Source of the DNA: Beta vulgaris subsp. vulgaris | Lineage: Eukaryota > Streptophyta > Magnoliopsida > Caryophyllales > Amaranthaceae | Assembly: GCF_026745355.1 (NCBI RefSeq) | Contig: NC_079202.1 | Span: 46,004,873 to 46,068,872, forward strand | Length of the DNA: 64,000 bases | Direction: 5' to 3' | Shown here: positions 23,241-34,589 of the stretch, piece by piece | Layout of the letters: every line of letters starts with the position of its first letter | How positions within the stretch are numbered: position 1 is the first letter of the stretch | Made by a program: the position numbers and the translations under genes | Notes under the pieces: generated by a model | The model's database searches: none | What the model was told of the DNA's origin: nothing | The model's input: only the letters and a program-made list of their open reading frames with translations

Positions 23241-23770
23241 GACCCCCGCCTCGATATACATGGGGCTCATTTTTTCACCGAGACATCTCGAGCGAGGTCC
23301 GAAGACCCCTCGAGATACATGAGGCTCATTAGCCCCTGAGACATCTCGAGCGAGGTCCAAACATCCCTCGGGGTACATGGGGCTTATTAGCCCCTGAGAC
23401 ATCTCGAGCGAGGTCCAAACATCCCTCGGGGTACATGGGGCTTATTAGCCCCTGAGACATCTCGAGCAAGGTCCAAACACCCCTCAAGGTACATGGGGCT
23501 CATTAGCCCCTAAGACATCTCGAGCGAGGTTCAAAGACCCTTCGAGGTACAAGGGACTCATTAGCCCTTGAGACATCTCGAGCGAGGTCCAATCACCCCT
23601 CGAGATACATGAGGCTCATCAGCCCTTGAGACATCTCGAGCGAGGTCCACAGACCCCTCGAGGTACATGGGGCTCATTAGCCCCTGAGACATCTCGAGGG
23701 AGGTCCAAACACCCCTCAAGATACATGGGGCTCATTAGCCCCTGAGAAATCTTGAGGGAGGGCCAAAGCG
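23241..23770. repeat. 58-bp tandem repeat, about nine units
   Basis: Units contain ACATCTCGAGCGAGGTCC and TACATGGGGCTCATTAGC and follow each other at a 58-base spacing (for example 23304 and 23362). Neighbouring units differ at a few positions, and two in the middle are nearly the same. The array lies between the aORF promoter and the 3' LTR, a zone known in Tat and Ogre-like elements to be hypervariable and to create tandem repeats. The CTCGAG core recurs in each unit. Confidence 0.9.
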
Positions 23771-24103
23771 TCTCTCAAGCCGCACGCATCTCGAATGGGG
23801 TCCAAAATTATCCCTCGTGGAAAATAAGACTCATTGACCCTTGGGCATCCCGAATAAAGTCTATAGGGTACCTCAAGACATATCAAACCCTCAGTCCCAT
23901 GAGATACCTCCAACAAGTCATGAAGGTACCCGAGGTTCACTTTCTACAGTGACGGAATCCGACCACGGTAAGGGCAAATCTGGTATTTCGCAAAATACGC
24001 GACTCCATGGAAGCCTTCTTTCGCATGTTTTGCCAGGGGCTAATGTTTGGGCCCAATATGTTCTTAGTGGGCCCCATATATTCTCAACCCTTGTGCTAGC
24101 CTG

Positions 24104-25790
24104 CACTAGTAGAATAAATGCTTATTGTTGCGGTCATTAAGTGGCCTATTGTTGCGGTTTTGGCCGCGCATCAATTAAGGGTGCAGCAATAGGTAAGTAT
24201 ATATTGATGCGGTTTTTAACCGCAACAATATTGGAAGATATTGCTACGATTATTGGGTAAAACTACAGCAATATATATATTTTAATAATGAAAAATACGC
24301 ATATTGTTGCGGTTGTTGCCTAAAACCGCAACAATATTTACTGGTACAACTAAAAAAAAATTCTATTTTAGTTTATTTAATTTTCTGGTAATTTCACAGA
24401 CGAACGAAAGATGAAGTGACATCTTATAATCAACAACAAAGTTGAAAATTTTCAGTTTCTAAAAAATATTATCAAAAAAGTAAATGAATCCATAACTTAC
24501 CTTCAAAGAATAACTAAAAGACGAAAAGAAAGAATATGAAATTATATGAAAGAACAAATAATTTCTAGATCTGGTGAAATTACCTAAAAATTAAACGAAC
24601 GGAAATAAAAGAGGAATTACAAAAAAAATTACAAAAAAAAAATACACGAAAGAAAATCCCAACAGATCTAAAACACGAAAAAAAGGAACACTCGTCAGAG
24701 GCGGCAACGAACACTATGAGAAGAAGGAAACTCGTCGGAGGCAGCGAATTGGCGTCGCTTGCTGTCGACGAACACTCTGGATCGAACGTCGATGGGCTTG
24801 GCGGCTTCGTCGCGTCGCTTTGTTCGTGTCGCGTCGCCGGTGGTACTTTACAATTCGTTCATTCCACACCGCAGATAGGTTTCTCATTATTTGAGGTTGT
24901 CGCTTTCACTCGGAAATCAGTGAACAAAAGAAACAGAACGGAAGCCCAAAGCCCAAATTTGTTTTAAAGCCCTTATTTTAACGAAAGGCAGTTAAGACCG
25001 GTGGGCCGACGAAGAAGAACGGTCGGTTGGCGGATGAAGGTTGACGAATATTTTGGTGAAGAACGACGAAGAGATGAAGAGAGGAAGAGATATTGAGAGA
25101 GAGAGAGAGAGAGAGAGAGAACTCCGTGCGTGAGAGGAGAGAGGAAGAAAGGAGGAGAGGAGAGAGGGAGAACACAGAAGAGGCGTGTGAGGTTGAGAGA
25201 GGGAAAGTGAGGAGAAAAACCCTAACTGATGGTTTTATAATTTTTTAAATGATATTGCTGCAGTTTCTGGCAAGAACCGCAGCAATATATTAGAATATTA
25301 TTTTAATATATTGCTACGGTTCTTGACAAAAATCACAGCAATATGTCTGGTTAAATATTCAATTTCTTTCAAAAAAAATTTTGTTGATACCATATTGCTG
25401 CGGTTTTAGGTCGAAGCCACAGTAATATCTTTATTTTACTTCCTCTGTTTCTAAATAAGTGCAACACTTCTTGTTTACACGTTTGCCAATGCATTATTTT
25501 AACCGTTAATATCTTCAATCATCAATAAGTAAAAATTATAAAAAGTTGATATTAAAAAAATTCACATTCAGACGAATCTAACAAGATCCCACATGACTAT
25601 GTTTTTCCTAAAATGTAAATCACCAAAGCTAATTAAAGTTTAAACTGTGAATAGTAAACACTATGCAAATGTTGCACTTATTTTGAAACGGAGGAAGTAT
25701 ATTTTATCTTTCTTTTTACGTGATATATTGTTGCGTATGGGTTATACTGCATCAACACCACCGCAGCAATAAGCAATTATTTTACTAGTG
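24104..25790. mobile_element. Non-autonomous CACTA transposon, 1687 bp
   Basis: Ends are inverted and begin CACTAGTAGAATAAATGC (left) and CACTAGTAAAATAATTGC (right). A 3-bp TSD CTG flanks it (24101-24103 and 25791-25793). The subterminal 200-300 bases on both sides hold many copies of ATTGCTGCGGTT-like units in both orientations. No transposase is seen; the 83-codon frame at 24716-24967 has no recognisable domain. It carries a (GA)n run at 25095-25120 and a nested Stowaway. Confidence 0.92.
25439..25697. mobile_element. Stowaway MITE nested in the CACTA element
   Basis: It is flanked by TA at 25437-25438 and 25698-25699. Terminal inverted repeats read CTTCCTCTGTTTCTAAATAA and, from the other end, CTTCCTCCGTTTCAAAATAA. 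The inside shares blocks with the copies at 49049 and 11256. Confidence 0.9.
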
Positions 25791-26062
25791 CTGGCAAGGC
25801 ATTTTTCACACATTCCAACGCCTATAAATAGGGAACAAATCCTCATTTATTGAGGTAATGAATTATAGACAAACCACTTCACATTTACCGTTGAGCAATT
25901 AACTGACTTGATTGTCGGAGGGGCGATCCCGGACATACCCCCGGGGTAGTCTTACTCTCGTTTTTGGGCTCACTTCATTTCCCGAGTGATTGGCTACCAT
26001 CATCAGCCATCGATCTCTAACTCCGATTTTATCCCCCATATTATATGTTTTTACCCGAAACA

Positions 26063-26080
26063 TGTTTGAAATAGAGGAAG
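26063..26080. mobile_element. Right end of the Stowaway-like MITE split by element 2
   Basis: TGTTTGAAATAGAGGAAG followed by TA matches the right terminus of a Stowaway and completes the part at 11256-11495. Some of these bases may belong to the retrotransposon's target duplication. Confidence 0.65.
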
Positions 26081-26082
26081 TA

Positions 26083-27038
26083 GTTTTTATTATTCGAAAT
26101 CTATAAGGCATCTATTGTAGATTTTGAAGAAAAATGAAAAAAAAAAACTGATCTTTGATCTAACCATAATAATGATGATGAATCTGATCTAAGAATGAAA
26201 CATATTGTTTCTTTGTTTAATGATCATGCAAACTTCTATGGAAGTTCATATTGTGTTTTGAAGTAGCTTTGAGAGGGAACTTTTTATATTTAACCATGTA
26301 GATCGCAAATAAAAAATCAATTTTGATTGCAAAGTAATAAAATGTATGCATCTTTCAAAGACATTATGTATACCTAACTCAAAATTCCCGCAAGGAGGAA
26401 GAAACAGGTTAGCTCCCACTAAAAGTGATGATATCAAACTGAATAATTAGGTAGAAGATTCTCAAAAGAGAAAAAATAGAATAATTAATAACTAAAATAG
26501 AAATCTAGTAAATAAAAGTAATAATAAGCGCTTATTAGACGAAAAGAAAAGTGACAACATCTATACAAATATATGAAAAGTCGTATTTAAGAAAGTTTAT
26601 GTGACACGTGACATTTTACTCAAACTTCTAATGCAAATGCTTTATGTGCATGTGCATGTGCATTCCTCAATATAAAAAATATTTTGTAATTGCAAGGTCT
26701 CGAAAACGTGACTTTTGAAATGAAAAATAAGACCTTAACCATTAGGCATCAATGCACTATGACTTGATTGTCTAATATTTGAAGTAAAATATGTTAAAGT
26801 CTTATAATTAAATATACATGACTAAAAAGACTTAAACAAGTATGTACATCTCTAACACTCTTATTACGTAACTGACAAGAGACTAATAATGTCATATTCG
26901 CTTACCACGATTCCTTTTTAAACTATTATTTTCAAACTTAAACCTTTCAGATTTTTTGACTTATCACGTCATGATGTAAATTTTCATTTTTTAATGGAAA
27001 AAAATACGAAAGTGGCAAATAAATTATGAAATTTGAGA
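26083..27038. other. AT-rich intergenic DNA
   Basis: No long ORF or element ends are visible. Around 26693-26760 the minus strand has a weak tRNA-like pattern (CCTAATGGTTAAGGTC and later TTCGAGACC) that could be an old SINE, but no tail or target duplication supports it. Confidence 0.5.
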
Positions 27039-27046
27039 ATAATAAC

Positions 27047-27293
27047 TAGAGTTGATCATTTTGGCCCGGCCCGACCCGATTTTGGGCCGGGTTTTGAGCA
27101 GAATTTTTTGGCACGCTGTCGGGCCCGATCCGATTTTTTTTGCTTTGGGCAAGCCAAAAATGACTTTATAGTCTATTTTTTGCCCCGAAAATCCCCTCAT
27201 ATTGGCCCGAAATAGCGGGCTTTAGGCACAAAATTTTGGCCCGAATTTTAGCTCGGCTCGACCCAGCCCAAACCCGACCCATGATAACCTCTA
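27047..27293. mobile_element. Second copy of the GC-rich hAT-type MITE, 247 bp
   Basis: Ends read TAGAGTTGATCATTTTGGCC and ATGATAACCTCTA. The flanks ATAATAAC and ATAATAAT match at seven of eight positions. The inside has the same GGCCCGGCCC units but with more changes and a shorter middle than 22474-22774, so this copy is older. Confidence 0.82.
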
Positions 27294-27301
27294 ATAATAA
27301 T

Positions 27302-28372
27302 ATATTTTTTTATTGTAACTGACTTGAGGCATCTTTTGAACCAAAATATTAGTTAACTAATTTGATTAAAAGAAGATTAAGATTTATTTAAAGGATAGAT
27401 AAGAGAACGAGAAGATAAACTAGTCACCAACTTAAACCTCATAAGAATATGATCTTGTTGGAAAGTACCTTTGAGCTACCCAACTCAAACAAAGATACCC
27501 TAACATATATGAGAAGCAACAAATCTAAAATAACCCAACTCAAACACCATAATTTTCATTTCTAGATGTAGGAAGCTAAGATTCTATCATTGGGTAGGTC
27601 AAAGGTGATGACTCGTATAGTTTAAACTACTAAGTGACGATAGAGTTGGATCGGCCGATCGAGTATTTGGTCAAATTTTCTACAATTGTCTCATACTCGA
27701 TCTGATCCGGTTTTGAAAAATTGGATATGAAACCAATACATGTCTGAACAATGTAGAATCAGCTCCGGACTCGATTAAGATACCTTATCAATTTTCAAAT
27801 TTTTTTTGAATATTTTATTGTTGATAAAACGGAAAAAGAAAAATCATCAATGGTTACTTTTTCGAATTCAAACAATATAAGAGTTATTTGGTTAGTATTT
27901 ATTATGGTGTTTATATTCAGTTTGGTGACCCGATTCTATTAGGTACCCAGTACCCTATTGAAAGTAATTCCAACAAATACGGCCTAATGGATAATGAATC
28001 CGAAAACATTGAGACCTAGAATCGATCATTCGGCACACTAATTCCAATATTATCAGTTTGTATTTCAATCTAGACAGTTGTTCTTGTCCATGATGTTTTT
28101 GCTCACCCTTATATGAACCAAGTCATCCAACCTAGTATTCAGTTGTTTAATTTTTTATGCTTTTGTGGACAATTGGTCTTTTGCTTAATGGTCCATTGAA
28201 ACACGCAAATTTGTAGTCTATTAGTTGGGTCCACTAGTCAGTGGGCTGGACTGGATGTCATGGTAAGCATTTTTTGTTAGAAGGTTTTTTTTTTTTTTTT
28301 GAACATATAGCTATGGGTTTAATTGCCGTTTTGGACCTTCGGCTAATATAGGCCCCCTTTTTATGACCATAA
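27302..28372. other. Intergenic DNA without recognised features
   Basis: Text such as GATCGGCCGATCGAG near 27650 is somewhat GC-richer than the surroundings, but no repeat partner or terminus was found. A poly-T run is near 28286-28301. Confidence 0.45.
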
Positions 28373-28636
28373 CTAGTTAGTAGGCCCGGGCTATGCTCCG
28401 GGTAAGAAAAAATTTCATATATTAATATAATACTTTATGATAATAACGCTAAATACAACTTAGCCTAATGGTTAGAACTTTAGTATATGTACTTGAGGTC
28501 TCAAGATCAAATCCTATACTATGTAATTTCTATATTTTTTTATTGTACATGGATTACATGAACTAAAACTGCCTATGAAGAGCGCCACGTGGCACAGTTT
28601 CTTGTTTTCGCACGCTTTTTAATATATTTGTATAGA
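28373..28636 (-). mobile_element. Small non-autonomous Helitron, 264 bp
   Basis: Read on the minus strand it starts with TCTATACAAATATATT after an A, has a GCCACGTGGC box near the 5' end, and ends in a GC-rich hairpin (CCCGGAGCATAGCCCGGG) followed by eight bases and CTAG, with T next. Insertion between A and T, a 5' TC, a 3' CTRR and a hairpin just upstream are the Helitron hallmarks. A tRNA-like stretch (CCTAATGGTTAGAAC, then GATCAAATCC) lies inside at about 28463-28517 on the plus strand. Confidence 0.65.
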
Positions 28637-29487
28637 TTTTCTTCGATGAATCCTTTATTCCTAATGATTTCATAAGTTCTTTCTTGCAAGAGTTTGTACA
28701 ATATTTTCCGGATCTTATACAAAGTGAATTTTCCTTGCATCTATCTTGAGGTCAGCAGGACTAGACTTTGTGGTTCTATACGAAGTACTATATAACAGCA
28801 TGTGCTGCTTGTCTAATGTTGGAGCATTCCATAATCTTATCTATATTATTATCTAAAGTAAAATTTTAAATCCTATGTGACAAGATCATATTCACCCAGC
28901 AATCTTAGAGCTTCAAATATTAATATGATGCTATTAAGGTGTCCACGTGGTATGAGTGAATGGGAGGAATTCGAGCACTAAAAATGAGAAGTCATGTGGC
29001 GATTTTTTTTACATATGTGTAGCTCAAATCTTGCTTTCTTAAACAGTAGGATATTGATTTATTTCATTGATATCAAAAACGTAATTTATGGTAAGGAATT
29101 GAAATTCTCAATCAACCTTAATTTTAGAATCGTAATTGCCAATCATACATATTTTTGGAATTCGACAAAAAAATCAATCTTATATACATTGTTGCAAGTA
29201 TAAATATAGACTAGGTCACCACCACTCCAAAATGTAGCTTACTCCAAAATTGTGCATATATTGTTTTTGTCATGTCGACCTATTAACCTACAAATTCCTC
29301 TGCCTCCATTGCAGGCATCTCAACCATCGCAAATCACTTCCATGGTAAAGAGATATCATAAGCCGTATGAAAATCCTTTAATTTCCTAACTGCCATGAAG
29401 GAGTACACCGAAAATAGTTGCCTGCAAGTTGTGCAAAGTATAAAAACAAAGGGTCTTCTGTCTTTGTTTAACAATGGGAAGGTTACA

Positions 29488-29697
29488 AGGATAGGAGTTA
29501 GCTCAAGTGGGTAGAGCGCTCCCCCTTGGCCCCTGAGGTCAAGGGTTCGATCCTTACTCCCGGCATTATGTTGGAGTATTTCCTTTGCATGCTATGCATG
29601 CCTTACCAGCCAATGTGTTAATGTTTCCTACATGCTAGTAGCCTTGTAGGGGTTAGCCCCTTGGGCTGACTTAATTTCCTAATAAAAAAAAAAAAAA
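29488..29697 (+). mobile_element. tRNA-derived SINE, 210 bp, 12-bp TSD
   Basis: A perfect 12-bp TSD GGGAAGGTTACA flanks the unit (29476-29487 and 29698-29709). The 5' part contains an A box TTAGCTCAAGTGG (29498-29510) and a B box GGTTCGATCCT (29544-29554) at the spacing of a polymerase III promoter. The 3' end is an A tail. The tRNA-like head lacks the folds of a working tRNA; this is a retroposon, not a tRNA gene. Confidence 0.93.
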
Positions 29698-32466
29698 GGG
29701 AAGGTTACATTTTCATGTAAGAATGAGTGCGAAGTTAGGGAAGATGGTTTAATGAGGTTAGTTATCTCAACTTCCTCCTTCCTATGGAACAATCAACCAG
29801 AGGAATGATGATCGCATAGTGTTTCTCAAGTCTTACCACCTTAGCCATCGTGGAGGATGGAATTTAGATTCAAGTAATTGCTCTTCATATTTAGTTTGGA
29901 CATCAATGTTTATGAGAAATTAGGTGTTTCGTTTTATGATGGTTGCAATATTCCAATGAGTTTTCATGTGAATAGCAAGAACATTACAATCTAACGATAA
30001 AATTTTGTTCTTTTTATAATTTACAGTGTAGCTACTCAGTTTGTTTTGTTATATTTTTGCCACAATTTTCTAATGTTTTGATCTATTTTGCATAATTTTG
30101 TCCTAATATACTTGCCACAATTTTGCCCAAATATACTTGCCACGTATTCTTCTTAATTGAATATTGTCTGCACTTTTTGCAGATTTAGAAGTAAATTTTT
30201 CCGTTGATCCTTATAATTGACTTTTACTTTACCATCAAAAAAATTGAAAGAAAGAAAACATTTGACCTTTCAGTAGCGATTATTCTGCTACGATGAACGA
30301 ACAAAAGTAACATTGTCCACATTATAGCAGGAGTACCTTAGCAACCATGGAAAATTCCAAACTTTTTTGCTTATAACTATTGTATCAAATCTATATATTT
30401 TGTCATGAATCCAAAAGTAAAAAAAGGAAATCAAACAAAAAAAAAGGAAAAAGGAATTTGGAATTTGGAAAAAAAACGAAAAGAGGAAATTAAGGAATGT
30501 ATTTCTCTAATACAAATTTAAAAAAATGAAATGATGGGTTGATTGAATAAGATATCATTTTGGAAAGTTTATAACTACTTCACAATCAAATCCCATAATA
30601 TTTATGGCAACTATTTAATTTTGTCTGATTTAGCTTTATAAAAAGTTTCAACTATATGAAAATATAGCTTGCAAAAATCGAATAAGAACCGTATTAGACA
30701 CATCAAAGTTCTCGATTGTTTGATATTTTCAATACCATATTGTGATGGAAACATCATCCTCCTAAAATATCCTATAGTTCATTTCAAAATCCATTCACAT
30801 AATAAGATAAAAAAAATTCAAAAAAGCTACTTATAATACAATGTACCTTAGGAGCACAACGCTCTCAATTAAATTAGTTCTAATAGTTTACCTGCAAAAA
30901 AAGTGATGTAAGTTTGATGCTCATACAAAGTTAATTAAGATCATAATCTCTATTACATAAGGGAAGGGGGGACCTATGGTGTCCTCTTTTGAACGGACTA
31001 TTTTGCCCCCCTTTCCCTTACTAAATTACAAAAATAATATCAATACCAAAATGGGGATTCAAACAAAGCTACCGGAAATTAAATTTCAACATCACTCCCA
31101 AATCACTTATGTTAGGAAACTTTACAAATCCCTTTCTAAATCACGTTCAAGAAATCCCGCAAATCACTAAACTTTGCAAAAAAAAACTAAAAATCAACTT
31201 ACAAACCAAAACTAATGTATTAAGGCGTAAATACATAAAAAAATATTCACAAAATTCACTTACAAATGATTGTTCTCAAGAACTCACACATTTCACTTAC
31301 AAATTATTCTTTACCTATACACGATATGCATAAAAATCTGTACAAAACATAAAATTTCGACGGGGATATCGCACATTTGTCCATCGGCGAATTGTAAACT
31401 TCCAAAAATTCATAATTCTTTTAATCTTCCAATTTATTTCAAATTAGTTGAAAAAACAATAGCAATTGTTATGTAGCGACTAATAGAAAAAAGGGAGATG
31501 ATAGCAATTAGTTAAAAAGGACTTAAATTTAACCCTTTATTTTCACATGAAATGAGAGAACAAGATAAAAGTAACAAATTTAGTTTTTTTTTAAAAAAAT
31601 TCCAATATTAAAAATTTGCTCATAACTTTTGCAAAAAAAACCATTTTCACAAATAAATTTTGAAAAAAAAAACCAAAATCAAAGTTTTCGCTAACGATTT
31701 TTGCAAAAATCAATTTTCAGAAAAAAATTAAATTAATTTGCTAAAACCATTTTCATAAAAAAAAATTACATTATTTTGTGAAAACAAATAGTGAAATTAA
31801 GCACCAAGACAACTGTAAAATTTTGAAATGGAAAAAAAATTTAATTCATTTTATGTTAAATCAGAAAACAAGATAAAAGAAACGATTTTTGTTTTTTTAA
31901 AAAAATTTCAATATCAAATTGTGTATGAAAATTTAGAATTTTATCTCAATATAATTTTAAATATGTGACTGATGAAAATTTTAAATATAAGTTTGTGAAA
32001 TCATAATTTAGATGTTAGGCAAGGGAAAAAAAACTGAAATTGATTCATACTTTTCGGATTAAATTTTGGGATGATAGATAATCGACCCAAGAAAAAACTG
32101 AAGTTAGTTGATTTAAGAAGTTATCTTTCTTTGTTAGAAAATCAACCCAAGAAAAAATTGAAGTTAGTTTGCCTCCTTCAAAAGTGGTTGATACGGTTGA
32201 TGGATTTTTGATGAATTAGATCTACTGATTTGCTTATTAATACTTGAAAAGGCTGATTTTCTTATTGTATAGTGTATAGTTTGATGAACTAGGTTCCTTA
32301 AAATATGGTTTGTAGATTTGTAGTGAGAGGAGAGAGAAAATGAATAGCAAAAGTAGTGGAATTATATGATGTTGCCAAGTAGTGGAAAAGGTAGTGAAAT
32401 ATTTTTTGTTAAAATTCTAGAAGGATGTGCCTACAGCTACACTGTACAACACTCACTCAAAATTTT

Positions 32467-32570
32467 GGGTTTCAAATACAAGTGTGGATCAAAGTATAAA
32501 TTAGCCAAATTATAATATGGGTTTCAAATACAAGTGTAGATCAAAGTATAAATTAGCCAAATTATAATAT
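32467..32570. repeat. Tandem duplication, 2 x 52 bp
   Basis: Two adjacent copies starting GGGTTTCAAATACAAGTGT differ at one visible position. They lie in the last 400 bases of the Helitron. Confidence 0.85.
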
Positions 32571-32982
32571 TGTTGCATTGGAAATTCAACGTAACAGATA
32601 ATATGGACTCAAATTTATTTTTTTTGTTCAATAGAGATAAGTTTAACTAAGGGAGTAGTACTGTAATGCTACTTAAATGCAAAGAGTTAATGACTGCAAA
32701 AGAAAGAACAGAATGTAGGAGTACTATTTGATTGTATTTCAAATTAAAGAATATATTCACAAAATGGAGGTGAACTTAAAATACAAACTTGCATTTTCTT
32801 TTTGTTTACTACTTAGTAATAATTAGGCCTAAAAATGTCATCGCACGCATCGCGTGCATAAAAAAGCTAGTATTTATTAATAAAAGAGAAAAGCAAATTT
32901 TGTTAGGGATTCAAATAGAAAAGACTAACCTGTTATAAAACTTTGTTTGAGGAGTCAAATTTAAGATTAATTTAAACCTATA

Positions 32983-33420
32983 TCTATATTTATTATCTAA
33001 AGTAAAATCTTAAATCCTATGTACCAAGTTGATAATCACCAAGCAATTCTAAAGCATTGAAAGTAAAAACTCTTCAATAGGGTGTCCACGTGGCAATACA
33101 CCTTATAGTTTTAAAAAAAATTGTTCGAATTTAATTATAAACTGGATTAACTCATTTTGATCGGCGTGACTTATGGTAACTATTAGGCAATTAAGATCAT
33201 GATCTCGATAAAATTAATGCCGAAATAAAAGATTTCCTAAAAAGAAAAGTAACTTATGGTAAAGATTTGAATTTCTCAATCAACCTTATTTTTGCCTATG
33301 TTAATTGTCAATCAACCTTAATTTCGAATTTGCCTATGTTAATTGTCAGACAATCTTAATTTCGAATTTGCCTATGCTAATTGTCAATCAACCTTAATTT
33401 TGAATTTTTAGAATACAATC
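32983..33420 (+). mobile_element. 5' end of a second Helitron of the same family
   Basis: TCTATATTTATTATCTAAAG follows an A and the next hundred bases match 28840-28960, including the TGTCCACGTGG box. Similarity goes on to the CTCAATCAACCTTA text shared with 29110. Only 112 bases separate it from the 3' end of the first Helitron. Its own 3' end is not certain; a Helitron-type terminus on this strand is at 49537, beyond the copia insertion. Confidence 0.55.
33294..33407. repeat. Tandem repeat, 3 x 38 bp
   Basis: Three adjacent units start GCCTATGTTAATTGTCA and end CGAATTT, with small differences. They lie in the 5' region of the second Helitron; the related Helitron at 28840 carries one such unit. 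Confidence 0.8.
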
Positions 33421-34589
33421 TCACGTTATTGCTTCCGTTTTCATTGTGTAAACTAAAATTATATGATTCTCCAAATCAAAATTCAATCCATGATCGTTGC
33501 CAATATTGTGCAAAATATCGTATATCTAGCAATCCCATAAATAATACTGTCATCAATCACGTGGGCCATATATAAGTCAAATACATATTTAGGAAATTAT
33601 CCTAATATGCCAAATACGAACATATCCTAGCATAATTCCTTCAGCCACCTCTTATATATTTGTCCACAAAGCATTTCAAAATTTCCAAAGTTCATCTTCA
33701 GCCTAACTCTAAATCAATCCCATTAACATCAAAAAATAACAGCGTAGAGACAACACTAAAAAAGGCATAGGAAAGAGAAACGAAGCAGAAACGCCAACAA
33801 TAGAAGATGAAGTATAACATATGCTCAATAGCATGCACAATAGGAGATAAGTAGTATGATTTGTAATAGTATGCTAATGTTAGAAATAAAGTTTTTTTTT
33901 GAGTTTCTTTATGTTTTTTATTTTACCATCAAATACTAGATATAATTCTTTAAGTTTCATCAAACTTAATATATTTCATCAGTTTATAAATAAATGAAAG
34001 AGAGAAGTGTTTCACTTATTTTAGAAACGATCAAGTATATAAATTAAAATAGTAATAGTATTACGTTTACCCTCTCAATAACGACACAATATTTTAGATT
34101 TGTCATATTTCATCAGTTTGGTGAACTTTAAGGCATAATATAGTTTTTTCTACTATTTTGATTATTGTCATGGGTGTAATATGATATTGAAGGTTCATTA
34201 TAATTTCACTCAAGTTGAATTAAATTGAAAATTTGAAACCTAAGTAATGGTACCAAATTCTATACTTCGAATTTAAATTAAAATAAAAGAAAAATAAGGT
34301 CCATCTTTCAGTATTTTACTCACAAAATTTTATCATAAATATTAGTAGATGAAATGCATCCATTCGCTTCACTTTAGGAGAACTAATAGGAAGTCTGAAA
34401 GTGAGACAAAAAAGCTAAAAAAGTGGAGGGAGAAATTTGATGTGGTTTATAAAATTAGATAGGGGACCACATGGGTGAAAAAAAAATAAGAAAGTAAAAA
34501 AGAACTTTTTTTAAAAAAATTGAAAAAGCAACCCGTGTACAAATTCAAAAGAATTGGTTAAAAGGAAAGTGTATTGATTAAATAGGAAA

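Larger units (their letters stand above)
11496..26062 (+). mobile_element. Tat-like Ty3/gypsy element 2 with antisense ORF
   Basis: 329-bp LTRs (11496-11824; 24044-26062 after removing a nested CACTA) enclose a tRNA-Asp-type primer site, gag, protease, RT, RNase H, a second RNase H and integrase on the plus strand, an aORF on the minus strand, a 58-bp tandem repeat and a PPT-like AGGGGCTAA before the 3' LTR. With three nested insertions and their TSDs removed the element is about 12.2 kb. The coding frames carry many stops. The flanking five bases do not match convincingly, but the fact that the flanks are two halves of one MITE fixes both borders. Confidence 0.85.
24044..26062 (+). repeat. 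3' LTR of Tat-like element 2, split by a CACTA element
   Basis: It starts TGTTTGGGCCC after AGGGGCTAA and ends ACCCGAAACA. The CACTA insertion at 24104-25790 plus its 3-bp TSD accounts for all excess length: the rest is 329 bases, as in the 5' LTR. A TATA box CTATAAATA is at 25822-25830. Confidence 0.85.
28840..32870 (+). mobile_element. Helitron, about 4 kb, no helicase seen
   Basis: The 5' end TCTATATTATTATCTAAAG follows an A and has a TGTCCACGTGG box about 100 bases in. The 3' end has the hairpin GCACGCATCGCGTGC at 32843-32857, then 9 bases and CTAG at 32867-32870, followed by T. The inside holds a SINE, AT-rich low-complexity DNA (about 31500-32100), and perhaps captured gene scraps: around 29700-29760, with the SINE removed, an open stretch includes VTFSCKNECEVREDGLM. 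No Rep/helicase frame is present, so it would be non-autonomous. The pairing of these two ends is inferred; they could belong to different copies. Confidence 0.55.

Noticed and set aside
23241..23770. CRISPR-like array
   Set aside because: The 58-bp units are contiguous without unique spacers, and the host is a plant.
26690..26760. Second SINE on the minus strand
   Set aside because: Only a weak A-box and B-box resemblance, with no tail and no target duplication.
29488..29560. tRNA gene suggested by A and B box matches
   Set aside because: The head is followed by a body, an A tail and a perfect TSD; it is a SINE.
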